Source: Paenibacillus sp. UNC451MF (lineage in GTDB: Bacteria > Bacillota > Bacilli > Paenibacillales > NBRC-103111). From it: a DNA stretch of 64,000 bases. Under the pieces are notes generated by a model that worked only from the letters and a program-made list of their open reading frames with translations, was not told the DNA's origin and did no database searches. Numbering within the stretch: position 1 is the stretch's first letter; each line of letters starts with the position of its first letter. Positions 26,369-37,400 of this stretch are shown piece after piece. Position numbers and translations under genes: made by a program. Location of the stretch: contig NZ_JMLS01000001.1 in NCBI RefSeq assembly GCF_000686845.1, forward strand, positions 124,001 through 188,000. The letters are read 5' to 3'.

Positions 26369-27361
26369 ATGACAATCAGATTCGGTCTCTACGGAAACAA
26401 TGGGGGACATCAGATTCATCGAGAGCTGAACCTTCATCCGGACGCCAAAGTCGCTGCGGTTGCTGCCATGGACAGAGAGTGGTTAATGAAGGAGCAGCAG
26501 CAAGATACGGAAATACGATATTACGATACGCTGGAGGACATGATTGCCGACGATAGGGTCGAGGTCATATCGCTATGCTCACCGCGAAGAGAAGCTCAAG
26601 CTGATGAGGCCATTCTTTGTATGTCCAAGGGAAAGCATGTTTACGCCGAAAAGCCTTGCGCTATGAGCGAGGCGGATCTGGACCGGATACTGGGGAAGAT
26701 GCATGAAACCGGATGCCAGTTTCGGGAAATGGCGGGAACGGGCCTTCAACAACCGTATCTTGCTATGCGCCGATTGATCCAATCGGGAGGGATCGGTGAT
26801 GTAATACAAGTATTTGCTCAAAAATCGTACCCCTATCACGAAGGACGTCCGCAGGATGAAGCGATAGACGGCGGATTAATCGGGCAAAACGGAATTCATG
26901 CCGTCAGGTTCGTGGAGCATGTCGCCTGCACAGCCATCCAAAACATATTTGCTATTGAAACGAAGACAGGCAATCCTTGTAGCGATGGAGACCTTCATAT
27001 GGCTGCCAGTATGATGATGGAGCTAGAGAACGGCGGTGTGGCAGTCATTGTTGCGAATTACCTGAATCCGTTGGGCTTTGGCAGCTGGGGCAATGAGCAC
27101 TTGCGGATTTTTGGCAGCAAGGGCTTTATGGAAAGTGTGGACGGCGGCTCTCGCACGAGACTAGTCATAGGAAATGACGATTTAGGTCCTATAGATACAT
27201 CCGAGCCGGAGGTAAGCCACTTGGACTCATTTATTTCAAGCTTGCTGGGTAGAGCCGTAATGCCCATATCTTTGGAGGATGAACTGCATTGTACAAGAAT
27301 GGTAATCAGAGCGAAGCAAGCTGCAAGAGAATATAGACTAACGAGGCAGAGGAGAGTGTAG
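26369..27361 (+). CDS. Gfo/Idh/MocA family oxidoreductase
   Basis: A 330-residue member of the same superfamily. It begins MTIRFGLYGNNGGHQI, with a cofactor-site motif GKHVYAEKPCAMSEADLD and a substrate-domain segment AIDGGLIGQNGIHAVRFVEH containing the conserved Gly-His pattern of family active sites. It is not a close duplicate of the gene upstream. GGAGG precedes the ATG, and the next gene starts 2 bases after the stop, so translation is probably coupled. Confidence 0.85.
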   Translation: MTIRFGLYGNNGGHQIHRELNLHPDAKVAAVAAMDREWLMKEQQQDTEIRYYDTLEDMIADDRVEVISLCSPRREAQADEAILCMSKGKHVYAEKPCAMSEADLDRILGKMHETGCQFREMAGTGLQQPYLAMRRLIQSGGIGDVIQVFAQKSYPYHEGRPQDEAIDGGLIGQNGIHAVRFVEHVACTAIQNIFAIETKTGNPCSDGDLHMAASMMMELENGGVAVIVANYLNPLGFGSWGNEHLRIFGSKGFMESVDGGSRTRLVIGNDDLGPIDTSEPEVSHLDSFISSLLGRAVMPISLEDELHCTRMVIRAKQAAREYRLTRQRRV

Positions 27362-27363
27362 AG

Positions 27364-28410
27364 ATGGCAAGAGGACAGGAATATCCATCTGAAAGGCAAT
27401 TTTTTGTAGATGACAAAACAGGAGTCAACATTACGAAATTAACGGCTTTCCCAACCGTCAACTCCAAATTTTATTTTCATATCAATGCGTTCACACCGGA
27501 TTCCAAGACGCTGGTTTTCAAATCGTACCGGTATGCTCAGCGTGATTCAGAGGTGGATGTATTCAAAGTAAACACAGACGGGCGGGGAATGGTACAGCTG
27601 ACAGACAGTCCGAACGTGAGGGGAGCTATCGTATCGTACGACGGTGAATGGCTGTACTACGTCACCGACGGACAATTCCGCAGGGTATCCATGAAAACAT
27701 ACGAAGAGGATACGATCAGCTATTTAGATGCCCTGACCTCGGATGCCGAGTGCGCGAGTATGACCTACGATGATCAATTTTATTATGTAGAAGCCACTTT
27801 GAAAAACGGGAATCGAGGCATCGCGAGATTTTCGACGGATGGCAAGGAAGCTGAAGTAATTTTTGAGCATCCCGATATCACTCATACCCAATGCGAGCCG
27901 ACAGAGGGAAAGGTCATTGCGTTCCAGTACGGACCGGATAAGCATAATCGCAACATTTGGCTTATAGACCGTGACGGCAGCAACCTGCGTCCCCTGGAGC
28001 TGCCTTACGGCAACGGACATTGGATGTGGCTCGGCGGAAGCAAGCGGATCATGAGTAACTTAGAGAAGGAGTATCAAGGCATTGCTGTGATGGCTGAGCT
28101 GGAGGAAGCTCCAGAGATGTTCGTGAACGGGGAGCATTATTGGCACGGGTCATGCAGCATGGATGGGCAATGGATGGTATCCGATACGAACTGGCCCGAC
28201 CATGGTATTCACATTTTGAACACTTCCACGAAGAAACACAGAGTCTTATGCTATCCTAACAGCTCGTCATGTCATCCTCAGTGGACGCATCCTCATCCTT
28301 CCTTCAGTCCGGATGGCAAAATGGTCGTATACAATTCGGACGTATCCGGTATTCCTAACGTGTATTTGGCGCACATACCGGATGAGTTGCTTGCGGAGCT
28401 TGCCCAGTAA
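27364..28410 (+). CDS. Oligogalacturonide lyase, PL22 (copy 2)
   Basis: The 348-residue protein is homologous to the product at 24206 along its full length and shows the same landmarks (FHINAFTPDSKTLVFKSYRY, THTQCEPTEGKVIAFQYGPD, YGNGHWMWLGGSKRIMSNLE, HPQWTHPHPSFSPDG with the metal-binding Gln/His set). The paired copies flank two oxidoreductases and probably handle different chain lengths or substituted oligogalacturonides, which is inference. It starts at ATG 27364 directly after the previous stop. Confidence 0.88.
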   Translation: MARGQEYPSERQFFVDDKTGVNITKLTAFPTVNSKFYFHINAFTPDSKTLVFKSYRYAQRDSEVDVFKVNTDGRGMVQLTDSPNVRGAIVSYDGEWLYYVTDGQFRRVSMKTYEEDTISYLDALTSDAECASMTYDDQFYYVEATLKNGNRGIARFSTDGKEAEVIFEHPDITHTQCEPTEGKVIAFQYGPDKHNRNIWLIDRDGSNLRPLELPYGNGHWMWLGGSKRIMSNLEKEYQGIAVMAELEEAPEMFVNGEHYWHGSCSMDGQWMVSDTNWPDHGIHILNTSTKKHRVLCYPNSSSCHPQWTHPHPSFSPDGKMVVYNSDVSGIPNVYLAHIPDELLAELAQ

Positions 28411-28486
28411 TTCTAATCTGAGCTTGAGATAATGAATGGGAAGGTCCTTTCCAATCTGCGATTGATGGGTGAGTTGGAGGTGAACG

Positions 28487-30811
28487 ATGAAAAACCGCCG
28501 TTTTAATTACTTCAAACGATTGTTTTTGTTCTGCATCCTGATCGGTTTTATTCCTGTTATCACATTGGGTACTTTCTCTTACACGAAGTCTTCTCAGCTT
28601 TTGTTAGACAAGGCGCATCGAAGCGATATGGGAATGGTCGAGCAAACACAGCTTCGTTTTGAACAAAAGCTCAAAATGGTGGACAACGCGCAAGCACAAA
28701 TAACCAACTCACCTTTAGTCATCGATGCAATGGAGCAAGAGCTTTGGCGTGAAGACTATTTAGTTTACGACAAATTAATGCAGTCACTGTACCGGCTCCA
28801 GCTGTATGAGTTCGGTTTATCGGATGTTTATCTAGTCAATTTTAAAAAGAATTGGATACTAAGCAGTTCCGGCAAACAATCCTTGCAGGAAAGCGAGCTG
28901 CAGCCCATTTTCTCCGAGTATGCCAGCAGCGGGAAGCTGTTTTTTTGGACGGTATTTCAGTCGCCTTTTGTGGAAAAGCAAAGCCCGAGATTATGGAATA
29001 TGGCCATTGTCAAAACGATTCCTATCAACTCTTTTACTCCATTAGGACTTTTTGTTGCTGTATTGCCAAGTCAGGAGCTGAATAAAATGATCCCCAAAGG
29101 CAGTGAACCGGGCGAAATGTATGTGCTGGATGAGCAGTACCGGATTATCGCGGCACGGAATGCGGAGCTGGTAGGACGAGACATGTCCGGGGAAGCGTTC
29201 TTGGATACGATCAAGGGAAGCAATCAGGAGTTAGGCCAATTCCAATCCGATGATAACCATTATGGGATCACTTATCGTAAATCGAATTATAACGGATGGA
29301 TCTACGTCAATAGAACGAATATTGATGAGATTACGAAAGAATCGAGAGGCATAGGCTGGGTTACCATAACGATAAGCTTGGCTGTGCTGCTTCTTATCTT
29401 TATTTTATCTTTTGAAGGAACTCGCCGGCTTTACGGTCCGGTTCGCAAGCTGTACGACCTTGTTCTGAAATCTCCCGACATGCCCCGTTATTCTGCAAAA
29501 AGTGATGAGTTTTATTGGATTGAAAAAAACATGCACGTGTTAATGGGGAAGGAAAGTCATATGCGGCAGCAGCTGCGGGATTTTTTTGTGCATAAGCTGC
29601 TGCAAGGGGCCGTAAGCTACAAGGAAATTGCGGACCGGATTGTAGCTAAAGAGCTGGTGAGCTGGAACCAGCTGCGGATCATTTGCGTACGCATCGATAC
29701 GCTGGAAGGCACGAACTATACGGATCGGGACCGCGACCTGCTTCTTTTTGCCATTAACAATATGGCAGGGGAGTTGATTCCAAAGCAGCTTAGGCTCAAT
29801 CCAGTCGTGATCAACGACGTTCAGATCACTGTAATTGGGAGCTATGCCAATGCTGGTCATCCTGGCAATTTTAAAACCGAAGCGTACGAATGGGCATCAG
29901 CGATACAGCAATCTGTCGATAAGTACTTGCATTTAAGCATCAGCATGGGAATAAGCCCCTTGTTCCTAACATTGAGCGATGCGCTCAAAGCGTTCAAGGA
30001 AGCGAAGGAAGCACTGTCCTACGGTATACGACTTGGGCAGCAATCCATCCTGTTTCTTGATGACATGCATCCTGAAGTCATGGAACAGCCTGTTACGTAT
30101 CCGCAGCAAATCGTGAGTGAGCTCATCGACCACATCAAGCTGTTGGATGAGCCCAAATGCTATCAGCTATTGGATGAGTTTATGGCCATTGTGACACGAA
30201 AAGCGATCAGTCAACAGGAGTTTCAACTGGTCCTGCTGCGGCTGCTGGTCGACTTGACGAAGTTCATTCAGGAGCTGGGCGGTACCATGAACAACTTGAT
30301 TCCACAGCATAAATCGATGGTGAACGAAATCTTGGATTTGAAATCAAGCAAAGAAATTACGGGTTGGCTGCAATCGACCTTGATACGCCCGCTTATAGCT
30401 TATATCGAATACCGCAGGGAGTCTTTATACATGAAAATATCGGATCATATGCTTGCGATCATTCATCAGGAGTATGATTCTCTGCTGACTCTGGAGATTT
30501 GTGCTGCCAAGCTGAATTATCATCCGGAGTATATCAGCCGCGTATTCCGCAAGGAAACTGGGTTTATGTTCAGCGAATATTTATCCCGGCATCGGCTGCA
30601 TATGGGGAAGAAGCTGCTGGTGGAAACGGATATGACCGTAACCGAGATTTCGGAAAAACTGATGTACAATAAACCACAAAATTTTATTCGTTATTTCCGT
30701 AAGCTGGAGGGAATGACACCGGGACAATTTCGTGAATTACGGCATACGGATAAAACAAAGCTTATGGGAACAGAGACTAAACCTGCTGGAGAAAATCAGT
30801 ACCTTAGTTAG
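28487..30811 (+). CDS. Membrane-bound AraC family regulator
   Basis: A 774-residue one-component regulator of the type common in Paenibacillus sugar loci. Helix 1 lies at about residues 11-30 (LFLFCILIGFIPVITLG), followed by an extracytoplasmic sensor domain of about 250 residues. Helix 2 is at about 290-310 (TITISLAVLLLIFILSF). A cytoplasmic linker leads to a C-terminal AraC-type double helix-turn-helix (LEICAAKLNYHPEYISRVF, then VTEISEKLMYNKPQNFIRYF with GMTPGQFRE). It would sense an extracellular or lipoprotein-bound sugar and activate nearby genes. GGAGGTGA precedes the ATG. Confidence 0.87.
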   Translation: MKNRRFNYFKRLFLFCILIGFIPVITLGTFSYTKSSQLLLDKAHRSDMGMVEQTQLRFEQKLKMVDNAQAQITNSPLVIDAMEQELWREDYLVYDKLMQSLYRLQLYEFGLSDVYLVNFKKNWILSSSGKQSLQESELQPIFSEYASSGKLFFWTVFQSPFVEKQSPRLWNMAIVKTIPINSFTPLGLFVAVLPSQELNKMIPKGSEPGEMYVLDEQYRIIAARNAELVGRDMSGEAFLDTIKGSNQELGQFQSDDNHYGITYRKSNYNGWIYVNRTNIDEITKESRGIGWVTITISLAVLLLIFILSFEGTRRLYGPVRKLYDLVLKSPDMPRYSAKSDEFYWIEKNMHVLMGKESHMRQQLRDFFVHKLLQGAVSYKEIADRIVAKELVSWNQLRIICVRIDTLEGTNYTDRDRDLLLFAINNMAGELIPKQLRLNPVVINDVQITVIGSYANAGHPGNFKTEAYEWASAIQQSVDKYLHLSISMGISPLFLTLSDALKAFKEAKEALSYGIRLGQQSILFLDDMHPEVMEQPVTYPQQIVSELIDHIKLLDEPKCYQLLDEFMAIVTRKAISQQEFQLVLLRLLVDLTKFIQELGGTMNNLIPQHKSMVNEILDLKSSKEITGWLQSTLIRPLIAYIEYRRESLYMKISDHMLAIIHQEYDSLLTLEICAAKLNYHPEYISRVFRKETGFMFSEYLSRHRLHMGKKLLVETDMTVTEISEKLMYNKPQNFIRYFRKLEGMTPGQFRELRHTDKTKLMGTETKPAGENQYLS

Positions 30812-30893
30812 GAAGAGGACTATCATGCACTATTTACTTAATGAATAAGTTATAAAAGCGACCAAAACAAGATGTACTAATGGAGGTGTTCTG

Positions 30894-33800
30894 ATGCTGT
30901 TAGCATATGAGAAACTGGCAAGAAGACTGCGCGAATTCGATAAATTTCGGTATAACCACGAGAGAGCCATTCCGAAATACAGCTTCTGGATTGATGAGCA
31001 AGCGGAAGTCGCTGCCCTTCCACCGGAAGATGCCGAATGGCGCGAAATATCGATAGGAGAACGATGGGGAGGCTGGGACGTCACGGCTTGGCTCAAAACG
31101 GAAGTTGTTCTTCCTGCGGAGTGGGAGGGTAGAGCTGTGCTCGGCTTGTTTGATTTTGGCAAAACGGGCGATGGGCATAACTGGGGGTTTGAGTCGCTGC
31201 TCTATCTTAATGGCTCACCATTTCAAGGCGTCGGCACGAATCATAAGGAAGTTTTTTTCCCAAAGGAACTAATTGGTCAGAAGGTCGAGCTGTTGTTTAA
31301 AGTATGGAGCGGACTAAGCGGCGGACGGGGGCGAGTCGAGCAATGGCATCAGCTGCAAAAATCGTCTTTAGCCGTATTAGAAACTGAGGCTGACGATCTG
31401 TATTTTACAGGTACTGCTGCACTACAAACGGTGAAACTGCTCCACGAAAGCAGATGGGAACGACAAGCTATTCTCAAGGCTCTGGACCGCGCTTTCTTAT
31501 TAATCCAATACCGATACCCGGGAAGCGCTGCTTTCTATGAGAGTGTGAGCGAAGCGAACCACAGGCTGAAGGATGAATTGGAGCAAATTCCGAAGCTGCA
31601 CGAAGTAACCGTCCGCTGCATTGGCCATACCCATATCGACGTCGCTTGGCTGTGGCGCCTGAAGCATACACGAGAGAAGGCGGCCCGTTCGTTCTCCACC
31701 GTACTGCGTTTAATGGAGCAGTTTCCCGAGTATACGTTTTTGCAAACGCAGCCCCAACTGTACGATGATCTCGAACGGGATTATCCGGAACTTTTCGCCC
31801 GCATCAAAGAGCGCGTGAAGGAAGGTCGCTGGGAAGCAGCTGGAGCGATGTGGCTGGAATCGGACTGCAATATACCGTCAGGGGAATCCCTTGTGCGTCA
31901 GCTGATGTACGGCATGCGTTACTTTGAGCAGACGTTCGGCGTACAGTGCGAATACTTATGGCTGCCGGACGTGTTCGGCTACAGCTGGGCACTGCCGCAA
32001 ATATTGAAAAAAAGCGGATTGCGTTATTTCATGACAACGAAAATCAGCTGGAACGTCTACAATCGATTCCCGCACGATACGTTTTATTGGCGTGGCATCG
32101 ATGGGAGCGAGATCTTAACGCACTATATTACAACACCGGACCCTGGTATGAAAGAAGATGCTTTCCCTAAGTCTTATACCTACAATGGTCAAGTACTGCC
32201 GGAGACTGTGAACGGCATTTGGAACAATTATCGTGATAAAGAGGTTAATGACGAGCTGCTGCTCTCCTTCGGATGGGGAGATGGCGGTGGCGGACCGACG
32301 AGGACGATGCTGGAAATGCGCAGAAGGCTCGAGCAAATGCCGGGACTTCCGAAGGTGACGACGGGACGAGCGGATAGCTTTTTCCGTCAGTTGGAGCAAA
32401 GAGTGAAGGAGACGGACCGTTACGTTCATCGCTGGGACGGCGAATTGTATTTGGAGCTGCACCGAGGAACCTATACCTCCCAAGCGTATGTGAAAAAGAT
32501 GAATCGGCACATGGAAAACAAGCTGCGCGATGCGGAAATCGTCTCCACTTTTATAGGAACGGCTGCAGGGTTTGGAGCTTATCCCAAAAAACAGCTAGAC
32601 GAGAGCTGGAAAATCGTGCTGCGTAATCAGTTTCATGATATACTACCAGGCTCCTCTATTCCTGAGGTGTATGAGGATTGTCATGTAGAGTACGCAGAAG
32701 CGGAGCGGCTGGCGGATCAATCGCTCCAAGGGAGCTTGGAGAGCCTGGCTGCGGGCATTCAAAGTCGCAATGACCCGGGCTGGTTCATCGTCAACACACT
32801 GCCATGGGAGCGGGATGAGCTGATTGAGCTGCCTTGGGAGGAAAGCTATGCAGGCAAACAGTTCCTGGATAGCGCGGGCAATAAGCTGTTGGCAGTACGT
32901 GTAGAGGGAGGGGCACAGGGAGATACGCTGCGGATAAGGGTCAAGTCGATTCCCTCCATGGGATACACCACCTTTCATGTGGCGGAAAGATCAAGTGAGG
33001 AGAACCATGAGAATCAAAGCTCTACGAACGTACCGTCGGAGAAGCCAATGACCATAGATCTTGGCAGTCGGAGTGCGGCGACACCATTTTATGAAATCGA
33101 GTGGAATGCCGCTGGACAGCTGAGCAGGCTGTACGACAAACGAAGCCAGCGTGAATTGATCGCTGATGGAGAGGTTGCCAATCACTTCGACGTGCACGAG
33201 GATAAGCCTACGGCTCATGATAACTGGGAGATCGATATTTTTTACTATGAAAAGCAGTATGCGATCACAGATTTGCAATCGATGGAGGTTATTGAACATA
33301 ACTCGCTGCAATCGGTCATTCGTTGTGTATGGCATTATGGAGAAACGGTGATAAAGCAAGATATGACGTTATATGCGGATAATCCAAGAATCGATTTCTC
33401 CACATGGGTCGATTGGCAGGAGAGAGAGCAGCTGCTGAAGGTTGCTTTCCCGGTCCGCGTTCGCGCAGCGGCGGCCACGCATGAAATCCAGTTTGGCAAT
33501 GTGCAGCGTCCTACCCATTGGAACACGAGCTGGGACTTCGCCCGATTTGAAACGTGCGCGCACCGTTGGATCGACTTGTCCGAGCGGGGATGCGGCATCA
33601 GCTTATTGAATGATTGCAAGTACGGTCATGATGTGCGGGATCACGTGATGCGGCTAACGCTGATCAAATCGTCCAATATGCCAGATCCAACTTGCGACCT
33701 CGGCGAGCATACGTTTACTTATTCACTGCTGCCACATGAAGGAGATTGGTTCGGCGCAGGGACGGTACAGCAAGCACATCGTTTGAACATCCCCGTTACC

Positions 33801-34127
33801 GTAATGGCATTGCCTAATCAGGGGAAAAGCGGAAAGGAGGCACTTCCAGCTGAGCTCAGCTTTATTAGCTGCAGCGGTGATCATGTTGTTATCGATACTA
33901 TTAAACGAGCGGAGGACTCGGACGACTGGATCGTTCGCTGTTACGAGTATGCGGGAAAACGGGGCGAGGTCGGCTTTACAACGCATTTTACGCTCGGGCA
34001 GGTAGAGGAAGTCAATCTGCTTGAACGAGAAGGACAAAGAGTGGAACATCAAGACCAACATTTCCGAGCTTTTTTCACACCATACGAATTGAAAACATTT
34101 CGAATCCGGGTAGCCAAGAAGGAATAG
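30894..34127 (+). CDS. Alpha-mannosidase, GH38
   Basis: GH38 enzymes release alpha-linked mannose with retention, using zinc. The 1077-residue protein has an N-terminal beta domain, then the catalytic domain with GHTHIDVAWLWR (zinc ligands His245 and Asp249 region) and WLPDVFGYSWALPQ, whose Asp359 is the expected nucleophile; DFAR- and QFHDILPGS-type motifs follow, and large C-terminal beta-sandwich domains complete the chain. There is no signal peptide, so it acts in the cytoplasm on imported oligosaccharides. GGAGGTG precedes the ATG. It follows the AraC gene by 82 bases, and a terminator ends the unit. Confidence 0.92.
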   Translation: MLLAYEKLARRLREFDKFRYNHERAIPKYSFWIDEQAEVAALPPEDAEWREISIGERWGGWDVTAWLKTEVVLPAEWEGRAVLGLFDFGKTGDGHNWGFESLLYLNGSPFQGVGTNHKEVFFPKELIGQKVELLFKVWSGLSGGRGRVEQWHQLQKSSLAVLETEADDLYFTGTAALQTVKLLHESRWERQAILKALDRAFLLIQYRYPGSAAFYESVSEANHRLKDELEQIPKLHEVTVRCIGHTHIDVAWLWRLKHTREKAARSFSTVLRLMEQFPEYTFLQTQPQLYDDLERDYPELFARIKERVKEGRWEAAGAMWLESDCNIPSGESLVRQLMYGMRYFEQTFGVQCEYLWLPDVFGYSWALPQILKKSGLRYFMTTKISWNVYNRFPHDTFYWRGIDGSEILTHYITTPDPGMKEDAFPKSYTYNGQVLPETVNGIWNNYRDKEVNDELLLSFGWGDGGGGPTRTMLEMRRRLEQMPGLPKVTTGRADSFFRQLEQRVKETDRYVHRWDGELYLELHRGTYTSQAYVKKMNRHMENKLRDAEIVSTFIGTAAGFGAYPKKQLDESWKIVLRNQFHDILPGSSIPEVYEDCHVEYAEAERLADQSLQGSLESLAAGIQSRNDPGWFIVNTLPWERDELIELPWEESYAGKQFLDSAGNKLLAVRVEGGAQGDTLRIRVKSIPSMGYTTFHVAERSSEENHENQSSTNVPSEKPMTIDLGSRSAATPFYEIEWNAAGQLSRLYDKRSQRELIADGEVANHFDVHEDKPTAHDNWEIDIFYYEKQYAITDLQSMEVIEHNSLQSVIRCVWHYGETVIKQDMTLYADNPRIDFSTWVDWQEREQLLKVAFPVRVRAAAATHEIQFGNVQRPTHWNTSWDFARFETCAHRWIDLSERGCGISLLNDCKYGHDVRDHVMRLTLIKSSNMPDPTCDLGEHTFTYSLLPHEGDWFGAGTVQQAHRLNIPVTVMALPNQGKSGKEALPAELSFISCSGDHVVIDTIKRAEDSDDWIVRCYEYAGKRGEVGFTTHFTLGQVEEVNLLEREGQRVEHQDQHFRAFFTPYELKTFRIRVAKKE

Positions 34128-34466
34128 GATGTTGAAGTGCTTGTCCAAAGGAACTTAAGCCTTTATAGGCTGTGGGTTCCTTTTTTCTATTTTAATTTTG
34201 ATTAATAAACGGTACGAAGGATAATCATTTGTTCAGCATGTACGGAAGACGGCTGCATTTTTGGTAAATATTTCATAGATGTAACCTAATGATTATTCGA
34301 AATATAGTAGCATTTAACTGAAATCGGTCAAGTTGTGCAGCTACAAGATACTTGAAGAGCGTATGAGGGGGTGTTGGCGGCTTGTTGCTATGGTGTTAGA
34401 AACAGTGTTAGAAGGTCCAAAAAATGAGCAATACGCAAATCATTTATTACTTAATGGGGGTACAGG
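34128..34466. other. Gene-free leader of the pectate lyase operon
   Basis: It holds the terminator of the mannosidase gene at 34147-34190. From 34191 to 34466 there is an AT-rich stretch and no coding frame. A GAGGGGGTGTTGG segment at about 34361-34378 and GGGGGT just before the pectate lyase ATG are visible; no convincing sigma-A promoter or known riboswitch was recognised. Confidence 0.5.
34147..34190 (+). terminator. Intrinsic terminator after the GH38 gene
   Basis: Outer stem AAAGGAAC / GTTCCTTT with inner stem AGCCT / AGGCT, followed by T residues. Confidence 0.75.
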
Positions 34467-37400
34467 ATGAAAGTAAAGCGACTACTTAGCATCATGTTGA
34501 CTGCTGCGATGGCTTTGAATTTATTGCAGCTTGGCTCCGTTTCATTAATTAAAACAACATTCGCTGCAGACGGGGATTTTATTACAACGAATATCGCAAA
34601 TGACGATTACGAAGCGCTCTCAGGGCGAGCAGGATTGGAAGCGGAAGGCTATACTATCAGCCCTAGTCCGGGGACGGCTACCAATGATGTCGGCATTATC
34701 GGGGCAGGAGATATAGCCAACGCTGCGATTAACAATGACAAGACCGGGAAGCTGCTGCATATGCTGGATTCGGGTACAGGAACGACCAAATTCATTCGGG
34801 TGCTGCCTTCCAAGGCTACGGGAATAGTGACGGTGGAGTTCGATTGGCGCTCAGATAAGAACGGGGCGGATGCAACCAACTACCGCGTTATGAGGGTTGA
34901 GAATAGTAGCGGACAAGCTTTGGTGGAGCTTCGTCTAAGCGATTCCGGAGTTAATATATCCCAATACGTAAGCGGTTCCAATAAAAAGGTTGTCCCTAAT
35001 TATGAAAAGGATAGATGGTATCATTTCAAAATTGAAATCGATACAAATGCGCAAAAAGCGGAATCATTCGTGCGCACGAGCCCAACAGGCACTTACACCT
35101 CGGCAGGGCAATGGGGCTTCACGGAAGCAGCAGCGCCTGCAGAAGTAGCGCAGCTTCAGGCTTATACGGCAGGTACGCAAACCTCCAGCATGTACTATGA
35201 TAATTTGCAGGTATACACCAAGATTTCTCGGCCTTCCGCGCCGGCTGGAGTGGCTGCAGCTGCGGGTAACGGACAAGTAGACTTGTCGTGGAACGCAATC
35301 AGCGGCATGAGCTATACGGTCAAACGTTCTCTGACGAGTGGAGGCTCTTATACGGAAATCGCCACTGGGTTGAATGGTGCGGCTTACCAAGACAAGGGAG
35401 TCACTAATGGTGTGACCTATTATTATGTCGTCACCGCCTCAATGAACGGGCTTGTTAGTGCGGATTCGAACGAAGCTGCGGCTACTCCGCAAGCTCCACA
35501 AGCGCCTGCTCAGCCTAGCGGGGTAACGGCAGCTCCTGAGAACGGACAGGTAAGCTTGTCCTGGAATGCTGTTACCGGAGCTGAGAGCTATATAGTCAAA
35601 TATGGTACGGTAAGCGGTGGACCTTATACGGATATTGCAGGTGTTACAGCTAACGCCTATACGATAAAAGGCTTGACCAACAATAAGGCCTATTTCTTTG
35701 TCGTTGCTGCCGTGAATGAAGTAGGCCAGAGCGGCAATTCGGTTGAAGTGACGGCTGTACCGGTCCAGTCTCCTCCGCCTTCAGCTCCTGCTGGGCTAAA
35801 GGCTACAGCTGGACAAGGTCAAGTGACATTGTTCTGGAATGCCGTTAACGGGGCCGCGAGCTACAACGTGAAACGGAGTACGGATGGATCAAGTTTCACC
35901 ACCATTGCTTCGGGAGTTACAACGAACAGCTACGTAAATACAGGCCTTACCAACAACACGCAATACTATTACGCTGTAACGGCTGTGAACAGCAATGGAG
36001 AGAGCGTTCCATCCGCTTCAGTTACTGCAACGCCAGTCGAGTCGCCTCCGGTTGAGCAGTATAATCTCACAGGCTTTTCGAGCGGCAATACGGGTGGCGG
36101 CAGCATTCCGGAGACGGACGCCAAATATATTAAAGTGTACAACGCCTTGGATTTCGCTAAAGCGATCAATCGCAAGAACGGCTATAAGGTCGTCGAGATT
36201 ATGAACGATTTGAACTTGGGCTGGAATGAGATCCCGGCTGAAGCCAAGACGGCGGCAGGTTCCTTGTTCGTGGCTAATATTGCACCGAAAACCCATCCGG
36301 TTCTACTGGAGACAGGCGTTAGTAAGATCTACATTGATACCGTCAACAATATGACGATCTTTTCGGCTAACGGGGCCAAAATCAAGCATGCCGGCTTCAC
36401 GGTCAAGCACAGCTCCAATCTTATTTTCCGCAATTTGGAGTTTGATGAACTGTGGGAGTGGGACGAGCTGTCCAAGGGCGATTATGATAAAAATGATTGG
36501 GACTTCATGACAGTAGAGGACGATTCCAAGGTATGGATCGACCATTGTACCTTTAATAAATCGTATGATGGTGGAATTGATGTCAAGCAGGGTTCATCCG
36601 GCGTGACGATTTCATGGTCACTGTTCAAGGGCGATGACAGAAGCGCGAATAGCTGGGTCACACAGCAAATTAACTTCCTGGAACAAAATCCGTCAAGCTA
36701 CACGATGTATAAATTTCTGCGGGATCAAGGCCTGAGCACCGATGATATTATCGCTGTATCAGCAGGCCAAAAGAAACAACACTTAGTAGGGGCGACAGAA
36801 TTTGATTCCAAGAACCCGAACCTCCAGGTTACGTTGCATCATAACTATTACAAGGATATGCAGGATCGGATGCCTCGTCTAAGAGGAGGAAATGTACACG
36901 CTTACAACATAGTGATGGATAGCGCTGGGAACTGGGAAGCCAAAAAGCGGATTTCAGACGCGCAAGCGGCTGCTATTTCCTCCAAAGGCTATCATTTCGG
37001 TATAACGAGCAACGGTGCTATTTCTACTGAGGGCGGTGCAGTCCTCGTCGAGAATTCTCACATCATCGACGTGTTCTATCCGATGAGGAATAACCAGGTC
37101 GATCCAGTGAAGTCACAATACACCGGCAAAATTTTAGCTAAAAATACGATCTACTCCATGGATGGCAAGGTGTTTCAAGGGGACAGCAATACCCCGGACA
37201 GCCCGATGACTCCGGTTCCAGCCCCTCCGTTGGAATTTTCGTGGAGCGGAATGACGGATCTGCCATACAGCTACACAGCGGACGATCCTTCCACTCTGAT
37301 CTCTCGTCTGACAGGCAATGAGGGAGCAGGTGCAGGTCAACTGCTGTGGTCTAAAGAGAACTGGATGCTTACCTCCGGCTATTCATCAGGTGGCGGAAGC

